Below, piece after piece: positions 32,596 through 42,343 of a stretch of 64,000 nt of DNA. The notes below the pieces were generated by a model. The model was given only the letters and a program-made list of their open reading frames with translations. It made no database searches and was not told the DNA's origin. The stretch lies in assembly GCA_019637355.1 (NCBI GenBank), contig JAHBVT010000001.1, positions 3,007,192 through 3,071,191 on the forward strand, read 5' to 3'. A program made the translations under genes and the position numbers. The DNA is from Gemmatimonadaceae bacterium (GTDB lineage: Bacteria; Gemmatimonadota; Gemmatimonadetes; Gemmatimonadales; Gemmatimonadaceae). The first letter of the stretch is position 1; the number at the start of each line of letters is the position of its first letter.

Positions 32596-35500
32596 GTGTC
32601 TGCTCGCTCGTGGTCGCTTCGTACGCTCGCGCTGGCCAGCGCGCTGCTGCTCTGCCTTCCCGCCGCGGCGCTGGACGCGCAGCGCATCGACAGCTCGGCC
32701 TTCAGCGCGCTGCGCTGGCGCGAGCTCGGGCCCGCGCGTGGCGGCCGCTCCGTGGCCGTGGCTGGTTCGACGGCGCGACCGCTGGAGTACTGGATGGGCA
32801 CCACGGGCGGTGGCGTCTGGAAGACCACCGACGGCGGAATGAACTGGCAGCCGGCGACGGACGCCTACTTCGGCGGCACGATCGGCGCGATCGCGGTGGC
32901 GGAGTCGAACCCCGACATCGTGTACGTCGGCGGCGGCGAGACGCACATCCGCGGCAACACCTCGCACGGCGACGGCCTCTGGAAGACCACCGACGGCGGG
33001 CGCACGTGGCGCCTGATGGGGCTGCGCGAGACGCGCCACATCGCGCGCGTGCGCGTGCATCCCACCGACCCGAACACGGTGTATGTAGGCGCGCTGGGGC
33101 ACGCCTTCGGCAACAACCCGGAGCGTGGCGTCTACAAGACCACCGACGGCGGCGAGACCTGGCAGCGCATCCTGTTCCGCAACGACTCCACGGGCATCTC
33201 GGACCTCGTGATGGATCCGAACGACCCGAACACGCTCTACGCGGCGTTCTGGCACGCGTACCGGCGGCCCTGGATGCTGAACTCCGGCGGGCCGGGCGGC
33301 GGCATCCTCAAGACCACCGACGGCGGCGCGACGTGGACGGAGCTCACGGCCAACCGCGGCCTGCCGAAGGGTGTGTGGGGCAAGGTGGGTCTCGCGGTGT
33401 CGCCGGCGAACTCGCGGCGCGTGTGGGCCATCATCGAGAACGACTCGGGCGGCGTGTACCGCTCGGACGACGGAGGGCAATCGTGGGAGTGGCTGAACCG
33501 CGACCGCTCGCTGCGCCAGCGCGCCTGGTACTACAGCAAGATCTACGCGGACCCGAAGGACACGAACGTCGTCTACGGGCTCAACGTGCAGTTCTTCCGC
33601 AGCACCGACGGGGGCCGCACGTTCCGCCAGCAGATCCAGGTGCCGCACGGCGACAACCACGATATGTGGATCGCGCCCAACGACCCGATGCGGATGGTGC
33701 AGGCCAACGACGGCGGCGCCAACGTGAGCTTCACCGGCGGCGGCACGTGGACGGGGCAGGAGTATGCCACGGCGCAGATGTACCACGTCTCGGTGACCAA
33801 CCACTTTCCGTACCAGGTCTGCGGCGCACAGCAGGACAACACGACCCTCTGTGGCCCCAGCCGCAAGCAGGGCAACATCACGATCAGCGACTGGCAGAAC
33901 GCCGGTGGCGGCGAGTCGGGCTACGTGACGCCGCATCCCACCACTCCTGACATCATCTACGCCGGTAGCTACTCGGGATACCTGACGCGCAAGGATATGC
34001 GCACCGGCCTGCAGCGCAACATCAACGCCTGGCCGCTGAACCCGATGGGCCACAGCTCGGAGGACATCCGTTTCCGCTTCCAGTGGACGTTCCCGATCGT
34101 GGTGTCGCAGCACGATCCCTCGGTGCTCTACGTCGCCGGCAGCGTGCTCTTCAAGAGCACCAACGAAGGCCAGAGCTTCTCGATCATTTCACCCGAGCTC
34201 GCTCGGCGCGACCCGCGCACGATGGGTCCGTCCGGGGGCCCGATCACCAAGGACCAGACCGGCGTCGAGACCTACGGCACGATCTTCGCGCTGGCCGAGT
34301 CGCCGAAGAACCGCAACGTGCTGTGGGCCGGCACGGACGATGGCTACATCTGGATCACGCGCGACGGCGGCGCCAATTGGCGCAACGTCACGCCGCGCGA
34401 CATCGGCGACTTCGCGCGCATCAGCATCATCGATGCCTCTGCGTTCGACGAAGGCACGGCCTACGTCGCCGCCAACCGCTTCCAGCTCGACGACTTTGCG
34501 CCCTCGCTGTGGAAGACCAGCGACTTCGGCGCGACCTGGACGAAGATCGTGAACGGCATCGCCGGCGAGGAGTTCACGCGCGTGATCCGGCACGACCCCG
34601 AGCGCCGCGGACTGCTGTACGCGGGCACGGAACGCGGCGTGTGGGTGAGCTTCGACGACGGGGCCAACTGGCAGCGCTTGCAGCGCAACCTGCCGCCAGT
34701 GCCGGTGCACGACCTGGTCGTGAAGGAAGGCGATCTCGTGGCCGGCACGCACGGCCGTTCGTTCTGGATCCTCGACGACCTCTCGGCGCTGCGGCAGGTC
34801 ACCCCGGAGCAGTTGGCGAAGCCCGCGCACCTGTTCACGCCGCGCGATGCGTATCGCATCAACTGGGGTGGCGGTGGATTCGGCGGCGGCGGCGGCGGGG
34901 CGCAGGCTGGCGGCAGCCGGCCGGGCCAGAACCCGCCGAGCGGCGTGGTCGTGTACTACCACCTCTCGCGCGCCAACCAGCCGGTGACGCTGGAGTTCCT
35001 CGCGGCGGACGGCAGCGTGATCAAGTCGTACGAGAACGATGGTCAGCCGGTGCGCGCGCCGCAGGGCGGGCAGGGCGGGCAGGGTGGCGGCCCGGGCGGA
35101 TTCGGCGGCGGTGCGGGGCAGCGGCCGGGCAACGCCGTCGGGTTGAATCAGTTCGTGTGGAATATGCGCTACCCCGACGCCGTCACGTTCCCGGGGATGA
35201 TTATGTGGGCCGGCAGCACGCTGGGCCCCGTGGCGCCGGCGGGCACGTACACGGTGCGTCTGACCGTGGGCACGGAGACGCAGACGGCGCGCGTGAACCT
35301 GTTGAACGATCCGCGTACCACGGCCACCGCCGCGGACCTACAGGCGCAGTTCGACTTCCTGATCCAGGTGCGCGACAAGACCTCCGAGGCCAACAATGCG
35401 GTGCGCACCATCCGCAACGTGCGCGCGCAGATCGAGGAGCGCGTGGCTTCCGCGCCGCGCCTGCGCCGCAACGCGGATGCGTTGCTGCGCCAGTTGGCGG

Positions 35501-35847
35501 CGGTGGAGGAGGAGATCTACCAAGTGCGGAACCAGAGCTCGCAGGATCCGCTCAACTTCCCGATCCGCATCAACAACAAGATCGCGGCGTTGGTGGGTGT
35601 GGCGTCGTCGGGCCCCTACCGCCCGACCGACCAGACCGTCGCCGTCTACGAAGAGGTCTCGGCGATGCTGAAGGTGCAGACGGACCGTCTCGGCAAGGTG
35701 CTCCGCGAGGACCTGGCGCGCTTCAACGCCCAACTCCGCTCGGCCCGCTTGGAACCGGTGGTGCCGAGCACGGACTTGCCGGCCGCTCCGCGCGGGCCGG
35801 TGGCCGATGACGACGTGCTACTAGACGCGGAGCAACCCGCCGCGTGA
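32596..35847 (+). CDS. Exported VPS10/BNR-repeat (sortilin-like glycosyl-hydrolase-type) protein
   Basis: A 1083-residue protein from GTG 32596, eight bases after GGAGG (32583-32587), with a signal peptide ending near ALDAQ. About 700 residues consist of BNR/Asp-box blades with recurring WKTTDGG, YKTTDGGETW, LKTTDGGATW, YRSDDGGQSW and WITRDGGANW. These form one or more beta-propellers of the VPS10/sialidase-like class. Two Gly-rich linkers (about 756-775 and 821-845) precede a C-terminal part with a fibronectin-like segment (GPVAPAGTYTVRLTVG) and a helical stretch. Such proteins are abundant in this phylum; no catalytic activity is established. Confidence 0.9.
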   Translation: MSARSWSLRTLALASALLLCLPAAALDAQRIDSSAFSALRWRELGPARGGRSVAVAGSTARPLEYWMGTTGGGVWKTTDGGMNWQPATDAYFGGTIGAIAVAESNPDIVYVGGGETHIRGNTSHGDGLWKTTDGGRTWRLMGLRETRHIARVRVHPTDPNTVYVGALGHAFGNNPERGVYKTTDGGETWQRILFRNDSTGISDLVMDPNDPNTLYAAFWHAYRRPWMLNSGGPGGGILKTTDGGATWTELTANRGLPKGVWGKVGLAVSPANSRRVWAIIENDSGGVYRSDDGGQSWEWLNRDRSLRQRAWYYSKIYADPKDTNVVYGLNVQFFRSTDGGRTFRQQIQVPHGDNHDMWIAPNDPMRMVQANDGGANVSFTGGGTWTGQEYATAQMYHVSVTNHFPYQVCGAQQDNTTLCGPSRKQGNITISDWQNAGGGESGYVTPHPTTPDIIYAGSYSGYLTRKDMRTGLQRNINAWPLNPMGHSSEDIRFRFQWTFPIVVSQHDPSVLYVAGSVLFKSTNEGQSFSIISPELARRDPRTMGPSGGPITKDQTGVETYGTIFALAESPKNRNVLWAGTDDGYIWITRDGGANWRNVTPRDIGDFARISIIDASAFDEGTAYVAANRFQLDDFAPSLWKTSDFGATWTKIVNGIAGEEFTRVIRHDPERRGLLYAGTERGVWVSFDDGANWQRLQRNLPPVPVHDLVVKEGDLVAGTHGRSFWILDDLSALRQVTPEQLAKPAHLFTPRDAYRINWGGGGFGGGGGGAQAGGSRPGQNPPSGVVVYYHLSRANQPVTLEFLAADGSVIKSYENDGQPVRAPQGGQGGQGGGPGGFGGGAGQRPGNAVGLNQFVWNMRYPDAVTFPGMIMWAGSTLGPVAPAGTYTVRLTVGTETQTARVNLLNDPRTTATAADLQAQFDFLIQVRDKTSEANNAVRTIRNVRAQIEERVASAPRLRRNADALLRQLAAVEEEIYQVRNQSSQDPLNFPIRINNKIAALVGVASSGPYRPTDQTVAVYEEVSAMLKVQTDRLGKVLREDLARFNAQLRSARLEPVVPSTDLPAAPRGPVADDDVLLDAEQPAA

Positions 35848-36335
35848 GCGGATTCGTGTTGCGGCCCGGCACCGCCGCCGACGAGGCGGCGGTGTTGGCG
35901 CTCAACAATGCGCAGGTGCCGCACGTCAACGCGCTGACCGCGGAGCAACTCCGCACCATCGTGGCGATGGCGGCCTACTACCTGGTGGCCGAGGATGCCG
36001 AAGGCCTCGCGGGTTTCGTGCTGTGCATCCCGTCAGGCACGGACTACTGGAGCGAGAACTACGCGTGGTTCTCGTCGCGGTACGCGGAGTTCCTGTATCT
36101 CGACCGCGTGGTGACGGCGCCACGCACACAGCGGCGCGGGGTGGGACGCGCGATGTACACGGCGCTGCACGAGTGGCTACCCGGGCGTTGGCCCCGCGTG
36201 GCCCTGGAGGTGAACCTGCGGCCGCCGAATCCGGTGTCCATCGCGTTCCACGAGGCGATGGGCTACGTACCGGTGGGCGTGCGCGAGTATGCGGACGGGG
36301 CGAGCGCGGTGCAGATGTTCGTCCGGGAGGCGTGA
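35844..36335 (+). CDS. GNAT family N-acetyltransferase
   Basis: A 163-residue GNAT protein. The acetyl-CoA loop is visible in VVTAPRTQRRGVGRAMYTAL (motif A, R/Q-x-x-G-x-G/A), with a preceding FLYLDRV strand and a C-terminal NPVSIAFHEAMGYVPVGV. The GTG start at 35844 overlaps the upstream stop as GTGA. The substrate is unknown. Confidence 0.9.
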   Translation: MSGFVLRPGTAADEAAVLALNNAQVPHVNALTAEQLRTIVAMAAYYLVAEDAEGLAGFVLCIPSGTDYWSENYAWFSSRYAEFLYLDRVVTAPRTQRRGVGRAMYTALHEWLPGRWPRVALEVNLRPPNPVSIAFHEAMGYVPVGVREYADGASAVQMFVREA

Positions 36336-36396
36336 GCTGACCCTGGGTCCGCTGGGCTCCCTGACGCCCCGCGGGTTCGCGGGGTAGAATCTGCAT

Positions 36397-37962
36397 ATGC
36401 GGTCCACCCCCACGATATTGGCGGCGTTGCTTGCGGTCGCAGTCGCCGCCCCGACGTACGCGCAACTCCCCGAGCGCGCCCCTACGACACCCGACTCGGT
36501 TCTCACGCCGGGCCTGGGCGACGCACCGTTCATCGAGTGGCGTGGCGAAGTGCGCAGCCACGGCCGCTTCGGTGCGGCCTTCCTGCTGCGCGGCGCGCGC
36601 TACCAGGTCCTGGTCGTCACGCCGATGGCGCTGGATGTGCTCTCGGAGGACTCGCTGGTCGTGCGGCACGCGCGCGGCTGCCGGGACGCCCTGCAACTCC
36701 CCGACACCTTGGTGCAGAGCGTCGCCGAGATGCGGGCCTGGGAGGCCTTCGACTCGGCGACGGTAGCTCGGCCGGTGGTGGCCTTCACGGTGCTGCCGGC
36801 CGATCCGGTGCGGATGGAATGCACCCGCAGCGAGCTGACGCGCTTTGCGGCGATGGCCCGCGGAGCGGTGTTCGGTGTGCCGGCGCGCTACAACCCCATC
36901 TTCGACGCGGTTACGGCGGAGCTCCGGCGCGACGGCGAACTCCAGGAGGCGCACCTACTGGGCAGCGCACCCGTGCGGAAGTACGTCGTCGGACAAGCGG
37001 TGGAAGACGAGACGCGACAGGTGCGGCTGTACGTGTCGCCCGAGGTCTTCGCACCCTACGACGACGGCCGGCCGTCGTCGCTGTCGCTGTTCGTGTGGAG
37101 TCCCGGCGAGGAAGCGCCGGACATCCTCCCGATGCCGCCGGAGCTGAGCCGTGCGGTGTGGGCGCAGTTCCAACCTTGGCGCGCCCGTCGGCTGGGCGCG
37201 GACGGGCGGCCGCCGCTCGAGCGGCTGAACCTGGAGTTCCCGGTGCCGCGTGACACCGGCTTGCAGCGCGCGCACGCTCAGTTCGCGGCAGGCGAGTGGG
37301 GCCGGTCCACCGCCACCACGCTGAGCCGCCTGGCTTGGCTGCCGCATCCCAGCCGCCGCGAGACGCGCAACGCGATGCTCCAGGCCGCCGCGACCTTCGT
37401 GGCCTACGGCAACGACGAGGACGCGACGTCGCTGCTCAAGGACATCGTCGAGTACTACCCCTGCCTGACGATGACCCAGTCGGCACCGGAGGAGATGCAC
37501 GCGATCATCGAACGGGCACGTCCGGCGGCGAGGTGCACGACAGTGCCGCTGTGGAAGGTGCTCGGGGCGTCGCTGGTTCCCGGCGGCGGGCAGGCCACGA
37601 CGGCGGAGCGGCGCTCTTTCGGCACTTCACTGCTAATGGGCACTGTCGGCGCCTACGCACTCGCCCAGGGTGCGCACGCGTACTCGCGTTCGAAGTACAA
37701 CGCGTACCTCAAGAATGACTACACGGGCGGCGTCCCGCCGGCGGCGGATTTCCAGAAAGCCGAGAACGCGCGGCTGTTCGGCAACGCACTCTTGATCGGT
37801 GCGGCTGCGACGTGGGCCTTTGCGGCCATCGAGGCGGTGGTCTACGAGTATCGCCACGACCGGCGGATTAAGGAGATGCGAAACCTCGGCGCGCCGCGGT
37901 CGCGGCGCGTGGGGATTGCGCCGGCGACCCGAGGCGTCGGCATTGCGCTGGAGTGGCGCTGA
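36397..37962 (+). CDS. Exported protein of unknown function with C-terminal DUF5683-like membrane part
   Basis: The 521-residue protein has a signal peptide (LAVAVAAPTYAQ). About 350 residues of mixed fold follow with no motif I recognise. From about 390 there is LGASLVPGGGQ, the Pro-Gly-Gly-Gln signature of DUF5683-type membrane segments, then two hydrophobic helices (TSLLMGTVGAYALAQGA and LLIGAAATWAFAAIEAVV) and a basic tail. The stop and the next ATG overlap (TGATG, 37960-37964), so it is coupled to two small lipoprotein genes, suggesting an envelope complex. Confidence 0.6.
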   Translation: MRSTPTILAALLAVAVAAPTYAQLPERAPTTPDSVLTPGLGDAPFIEWRGEVRSHGRFGAAFLLRGARYQVLVVTPMALDVLSEDSLVVRHARGCRDALQLPDTLVQSVAEMRAWEAFDSATVARPVVAFTVLPADPVRMECTRSELTRFAAMARGAVFGVPARYNPIFDAVTAELRRDGELQEAHLLGSAPVRKYVVGQAVEDETRQVRLYVSPEVFAPYDDGRPSSLSLFVWSPGEEAPDILPMPPELSRAVWAQFQPWRARRLGADGRPPLERLNLEFPVPRDTGLQRAHAQFAAGEWGRSTATTLSRLAWLPHPSRRETRNAMLQAAATFVAYGNDEDATSLLKDIVEYYPCLTMTQSAPEEMHAIIERARPAARCTTVPLWKVLGASLVPGGGQATTAERRSFGTSLLMGTVGAYALAQGAHAYSRSKYNAYLKNDYTGGVPPAADFQKAENARLFGNALLIGAAATWAFAAIEAVVYEYRHDRRIKEMRNLGAPRSRRVGIAPATRGVGIALEWR

Positions 37963-38675
37963 TGCGGCGCTTGCGGTGGCTGCTGTGTTGCCTGCCGCTC
38001 GCCGCCTGCGAGATGATGGGGCCATACGACCGCACCAACCCATTCGACCCCGGGGCTCCGTACCCGATGATCCTGACGGGTGTTCCCGACACCGTCGATG
38101 CCCGCGGGGTGCGCTTCACGGCAGTCGTGGAGCGCGATCCACCCCTCGGGTCGCTCAGCCCCAGCGTCAAGTGGGGAGCGACGGATCCGCGCAACGGGGT
38201 GCCGGCGCCCGCGCCGCCGCCGCCGAGCCATCTTATCCTCTCGCTGTTTGACGGCGAGTTCGTCGCCAGCACGGCTCTTACGGCGGAGTTCGAGCCGGTG
38301 GCGATCTTCGCGCAGTTCGGCGCTCGCGTGCTGGTTAGTGTGAAGATCGTCGTGGGCCAACGTGCCCGCACGCTCACCTTGAGCTGCGGTAGCGTGGCGG
38401 CGCCCCTCGCCTGCGACGCATCGCCCGTTGCCGTCGGAGATACGATCGCGGTACGGAGCACATCACGCGACGCCAACAACCACCTGTTGAGTGGGCTGGT
38501 CCACGCGATGGACCGCGCGATCGTGACATCCCGCAATCCGGACGTTGCGGTGTCGGCCGCGACGCGGAACGCGGCGGGCACCTACGCTGTCGCGGCCGTC
38601 GGCGGCGGAAGCACTTGGATCGTGATTACAGTGGACTTTGCGACGGACTCCGTTCGCATCGTGGTGAACCCGTGA
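37962..38675 (+). CDS. Small lipoprotein, tandem paralogue 1 (YDRTNPFDPG motif)
   Basis: A 237-residue lipoprotein with lipobox LPLAAC. Just after the cysteine comes GPYDRTNPFDPGAPY, then LTGVPDTVDARGVRF and a beta-rich body ending in STWIVITVDFATDSVRIVV. The body resembles bacterial Ig-like folds. The next gene is a paralogue with the same order of motifs. Function unknown; coupled to the DUF5683-type gene by TGATG. Confidence 0.75.
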   Translation: MRRLRWLLCCLPLAACEMMGPYDRTNPFDPGAPYPMILTGVPDTVDARGVRFTAVVERDPPLGSLSPSVKWGATDPRNGVPAPAPPPPSHLILSLFDGEFVASTALTAEFEPVAIFAQFGARVLVSVKIVVGQRARTLTLSCGSVAAPLACDASPVAVGDTIAVRSTSRDANNHLLSGLVHAMDRAIVTSRNPDVAVSAATRNAAGTYAVAAVGGGSTWIVITVDFATDSVRIVVNP

Positions 38676-39373
38676 CACCGACCAGACAACGCGTTGCCTT
38701 GATGTGCATTTTGGCTGGCTCAATCGGCTGCGGCCTCGAAGGGCCGTATGACCGGACGAACCCGTTCGACCCCGGCTCGCCTTACCTGATGACCCTCGTC
38801 GATGTGCCCGACACCGCCGGTGCGGATGGACTGCGCTTCACCGCGACCGTCCACCGCGACCCACCGATCACCGCGAACGCGGCCGTGCAGTGGGTCACCG
38901 CAGACCCGAACGCGCTCAATTCGCCAAGCACGCTCACGCATCTCTTTGGCGGAGAGTTCGTCGTGAGCAACCGCGTGACGGCCGAGCTCAAGACGATGGC
39001 CGTGGGCGCACGCTTCACGGATCGCATCGAGGTCGGACGCTATGTGATCGTCGGGCAACTCTCCGCCACGCTGGGATTGTTCTGTGGGACGGTCGGGGCG
39101 CCCGTCGCCTGCGATGCCGCGCCCTTCGCGCCCGGCGCGTCCGTGCTGATTCGCAGCGCACCCCGCGACTCGCTCAACGTCCTGGTCCGCGGACTGAGCT
39201 TCGCGATGGAGCGCGCGCAGGTCACGCTGCGCACGCCGGGCGTCCTCAGTTCCGTCGTGTCGCCGAACGCACAAGGCAGCTATACCTTCACTGCGACCGG
39301 CATCGGTGAAACCTGGGTCGTCATCCGAGTGGACCGCGCGCTGGACTCGGTGCGCGTTGTGGTCGCTCCTTGA
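38672..39373 (+). CDS. Small lipoprotein, tandem paralogue 2
   Basis: A 233-residue protein from GTG 38672 (GTGA overlap). The lipobox is in LAGSIGCG. It shares GPYDRTNPFDPGSPY, VPDTAGADGLRFTATV, a central FGGEFV with a following TAEL, two cysteines in LFCGTVGAPVACDA, and the closing WVVIRVDRALDSVRVVV with the previous gene, so the pair arose by tandem duplication. Both have matching paired cysteines in the middle, perhaps a disulfide. Function unknown. Confidence 0.75.
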   Translation: MTPTRQRVALMCILAGSIGCGLEGPYDRTNPFDPGSPYLMTLVDVPDTAGADGLRFTATVHRDPPITANAAVQWVTADPNALNSPSTLTHLFGGEFVVSNRVTAELKTMAVGARFTDRIEVGRYVIVGQLSATLGLFCGTVGAPVACDAAPFAPGASVLIRSAPRDSLNVLVRGLSFAMERAQVTLRTPGVLSSVVSPNAQGSYTFTATGIGETWVVIRVDRALDSVRVVVAP

Positions 39374-39387
39374 GCCGGAGGTCGCGC

Positions 39388-40212
39388 GTGCGGACGCTGC
39401 TCTGTGGGTTGCTGCTCACGCTGGTGATGTCGAACGCGCTGGCGGCGCAGACGCCCGCCCCAGGACCGGCCGCCGGCCATCGCGGACTCGTCCTCGGCGA
39501 TCTTACCTGGCTCGAAGCCGAGCGCGTTCTCACGCGCGATGCCGTCATCGTGATTCCGCTGGGCGCCGAGGCGAAGGAGCACGGCCCGCACCTGCGGCTC
39601 GACAATGATCTCACGCTGGCGCAGTACTATCGTCGGCGGGTGCTGGAGGCCGCGGAGGTGATTGTCGCGCCCACGGTCAACTATCACTTCTATCCGTCCT
39701 TCGTCGAGTATCCGGGTTCGACGACGTTGCGCTTCGAAACGGCGCGCGACCTCATCGTGGACATCGTGCGCAGCCTCGCGGCGTATGGACCGCGCAAGTT
39801 CTACGTGCTCAACACCGGCATCTCGACGCTGCGTCCGCTGGCGGCGTCGGCGGAGATCCTGCGGGCCGAAGGCATCCTGTTCGAATACACGAACATCGGC
39901 ACGATTGCCGGCGAGGCCGAGGCGCGCGTGAGCCAGCAGTTGCGCGGCACGCACGCCGACGAGACGGAGACCTCAGCGATCCTCTATATGGACCCTGCGC
40001 GCGTGGATATGTCGAAGGCGGTGAAGGACGACGCGCCGCGCGGCGAAGGCGGACTGACACGGGATCCGAACGGGCGCGGGACCTATTCGCCGTCTGGCGT
40101 ATGGGGCGATGCGACCCTGGCCACGCGCGCCAAGGGCGAAGTCATCGTGGAGGCGTCGGTGGCCGGCATCCTCGCGGAGATCGAGGCGCTGCGGCGCCGT
40201 CCGCTGCCCTGA
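39388..40212 (+). CDS. Exported creatininase-family amidohydrolase
   Basis: A 274-residue protein from GTG 39388, six bases after GGAGG (39377-39381); a TTG overlapping the upstream stop is a poorer alternative. A signal peptide ends near ALAAQ. The metal-binding blocks are IPLGAEAKEHGPHLRLDND and THADETETS; the first follows the KEHGPHL variant rather than the classical E-x-HG. The family hydrolyses cyclic or linear amides such as creatinine or formamides using two metals. Export is a notable departure from the cytoplasmic creatininase. The TonB-plug gene is convergent six bases away. Confidence 0.86.
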   Translation: MRTLLCGLLLTLVMSNALAAQTPAPGPAAGHRGLVLGDLTWLEAERVLTRDAVIVIPLGAEAKEHGPHLRLDNDLTLAQYYRRRVLEAAEVIVAPTVNYHFYPSFVEYPGSTTLRFETARDLIVDIVRSLAAYGPRKFYVLNTGISTLRPLAASAEILRAEGILFEYTNIGTIAGEAEARVSQQLRGTHADETETSAILYMDPARVDMSKAVKDDAPRGEGGLTRDPNGRGTYSPSGVWGDATLATRAKGEVIVEASVAGILAEIEALRRRPLP

Positions 40213-40218
40213 GCTGGC

Positions 40219-41373
40219 CTAGCGCTTCAACCAGACGACGATGCCCGACGGTTCCGGCGGACAGGCGCAGCCCGAGCTCGGTGGGAACCGGCTGCACAGC
40301 GAGCGCGAGTTCTCGGACCCCTCCGGGTAGATCTCCACCATCTCCACTTCGTTGGCGCGGAAGAAGTTGAGCCAGCCGCCGGTCCCACCTGCGCCGCCGG
40401 CGCTCGCCCCGCCGCGCGATCCACCGCTCGTGCCGCCTGGGTCGATGGAAATCGGTGCGTTGCGCCGCGATCCGAGTCCGTCGAAGCCCGACCGTGCCGC
40501 CGCTGCGTTCAAGGGCTCGTGCCCATCCACGAGGATGCAGCTGAGGTTCGTCTCGCGCATCGCGATCGCGCCTTGGCTGGCGCCGAGCGCGATGCCTAGC
40601 GGCGCCGTGTCCCATCGCTCAAGCTCGTCTCGCCCGACGATCACCGACCGCGCCCCGCGCATCGCGTGCCGCCGGTTCGCCTCGAGCACCACCTGCGCCG
40701 CCAGCGCGGCCGGGAAGCGATCGTTGCGGTCAAAAGGACGGAGGCGAATGGTCACATCGCGATCGATCTGCGCGATCATCCGCACGCCGTACTGCGCGAC
40801 GCGGTATCCCGGTGCGCGGAACTGCAGGATGTACGACCCGGGACGCAGGTCGATCAGGATGAAGCGTCCATCGTTCCCCGTCTCGGTGCGCCGATCCAAG
40901 CCGAGCACGTCCACCACGACCCCAGGGACGGGGCGGTCCCGGTCATCGAGCACCGTGCCAACGACCTGGTTCATCAACTGCCCAACGACGGAGATGGCAT
41001 CCAAGCGCGCGACCGTGGGCGCGAGCACGATCGCGATGTTCAGAGTTTGTCCGAGCGGGACTTCGAGCTCGGCCACGGCCGGCTGGTAGCCCAGCGCGCG
41101 AATCGTGACACGCAGCTGGCGCGTGGGGAGGCCGCCCAGTGCGAAGGCGCCGCTGGAATCCGTCCGCGCCTGCAGGACCGGGGAATCGATGGTCACCCGG
41201 GCGTCCGCAATGGGATTGCCTTGCGGGTCGCGGACGACGCCGGCGAGCGCGCCACGCGACGTAACGGTGACGCTGGATTCTTGAGCGCTGGCGGGCGTCG
41301 CCGTGCCGAACAGTGCGAACGCAACGATCACTCCGAGCCCACGCCAGCGACGTTCCTGAGCAACCGTGCGCAT
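40219..41373 (-). CDS. Two carboxypeptidase-regulatory domains plus a TonB-plug-like domain without barrel
   Basis: A 384-residue exported protein (signal ends at TPASAQ) with a good GGAGGTT upstream of ATG 41373. Two CarboxypepD_reg domains (about 38-115 and 135-205) have AGVVRDPQGNPIADARVTI and GTVLDDRDRPVPGVVVDV. The last 170 residues look like a TonB receptor plug: GRDELERWDTAPLGIALG, CILVDGHEPLN, VEMVEIYPEGSE and CACPPEPSGIVVWLKR. A Gly/Ser-rich insert interrupts it. No beta-barrel follows, so it cannot act as a classic receptor. Confidence 0.78.
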   Translation of the reverse strand: MRTVAQERRWRGLGVIVAFALFGTATPASAQESSVTVTSRGALAGVVRDPQGNPIADARVTIDSPVLQARTDSSGAFALGGLPTRQLRVTIRALGYQPAVAELEVPLGQTLNIAIVLAPTVARLDAISVVGQLMNQVVGTVLDDRDRPVPGVVVDVLGLDRRTETGNDGRFILIDLRPGSYILQFRAPGYRVAQYGVRMIAQIDRDVTIRLRPFDRNDRFPAALAAQVVLEANRRHAMRGARSVIVGRDELERWDTAPLGIALGASQGAIAMRETNLSCILVDGHEPLNAAAARSGFDGLGSRRNAPISIDPGGTSGGSRGGASAGGAGGTGGWLNFFRANEVEMVEIYPEGSENSRSLCSRFPPSSGCACPPEPSGIVVWLKR

Positions 41374-41452
41374 CAATAGAACCTCCGTGGCCAAACGATA
41401 CCCCTCAGCCGCCGGAATGTCACGCACGGCCCCTCCCCGCTAGCTTCCGGTC

Positions 41453-42343
41453 GTGACCCGTCGCGATACCTGGGACCTGTTGCTGCTCGGCGCCGTGTGG
41501 GGCGCCGCATTTCTCTTCACGCGCATCGCCGTCCCGCACTTCGGAGCCGTGGCCCTGGTCGAGGTGCGCGTCGCGCTCGCCGCGGCCGTGCTCGTGGCCT
41601 GGCTGGCGGCCCGCGGCCAGCTCGGCGCGTTGCGCGGACGCTGGGGCGCGCTGGTGGTGATCGGCGCAATCAACACAGCGGTGCCCTTCGCGCTCTTCGC
41701 CTATGCCACGCGCACGGTGCCGGCCGGCTTCGCGGCGGTACTGAACGCCACGGTCCCGCTCTTCGGTGCGCTGGTGGGACGCATCGTGTTCGGCGAGCGC
41801 TTGGGCATCGACCGCGGCGTGGGATTGTTCATCGGCTTCGTGGGCGTGGTGATCTTGGTGATCCCCAAGCTGTCGATCGGCGGCGGTTCACTTGCAGTGA
41901 GCGCGGCACTCAGCGGCGCGTTGCTCTACGCGATCTCGGCGCACCTCACGCGGCGGATGCTCCCGGGGATGTCGTCGTTGGCGATCGCCGCCGGCAGTCT
42001 CGTGACGTCCACCGCGCTGCTCGCGCTGCCGGCGCTGTGGCTGCGTCCGGCGACGATGCCGCCGGCCGGCGCGTGGTGGAGCGTCGTGGCGCTGGCGCTG
42101 CTGGCCACTGCACTGGGCTACGTGCTGTACTTCAGGCTGCTCGAGCGCGTCGGCCCCACCGGCGCGATGGCCGTGACCTACCTAATCCCGATGTTCGGGA
42201 TGGTGTGGGGCGCGCTCTTCCTGCGCGAAGCGGTGACGGCGACGATGCTGATGGGCTGCGGCTTCATCCTCGGCGGCGTGGCCGTCACCACCGGCATCTT
42301 CAGAAGCTGGGTACCGTCGCGCCGTCTACCGCCATCCCCATAG
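41453..42343 (+). CDS. EamA/DMT superfamily permease
   Basis: A 296-residue protein with ten hydrophobic helices in two EamA repeats, for example [38 protein letters not shown] and [21 protein letters not shown]. It starts at GTG 41453. It likely exports or imports a small metabolite; the substrate is not visible. Its last 44 bases overlap the convergent FabI gene. Confidence 0.9.
   Translation: MTRRDTWDLLLLGAVWGAAFLFTRIAVPHFGAVALVEVRVALAAAVLVAWLAARGQLGALRGRWGALVVIGAINTAVPFALFAYATRTVPAGFAAVLNATVPLFGALVGRIVFGERLGIDRGVGLFIGFVGVVILVIPKLSIGGGSLAVSAALSGALLYAISAHLTRRMLPGMSSLAIAAGSLVTSTALLALPALWLRPATMPPAGAWWSVVALALLATALGYVLYFRLLERVGPTGAMAVTYLIPMFGMVWGALFLREAVTATMLMGCGFILGGVAVTTGIFRSWVPSRRLPPSP

Noticed and set aside
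36366-36384. CCCCGC-GGGTTC-GCGGGG hairpin before the DUF5683-type gene
   Set aside because: The six-base stem is too short to call in this G+C-rich DNA, and it lies only 13 bases before a start codon.
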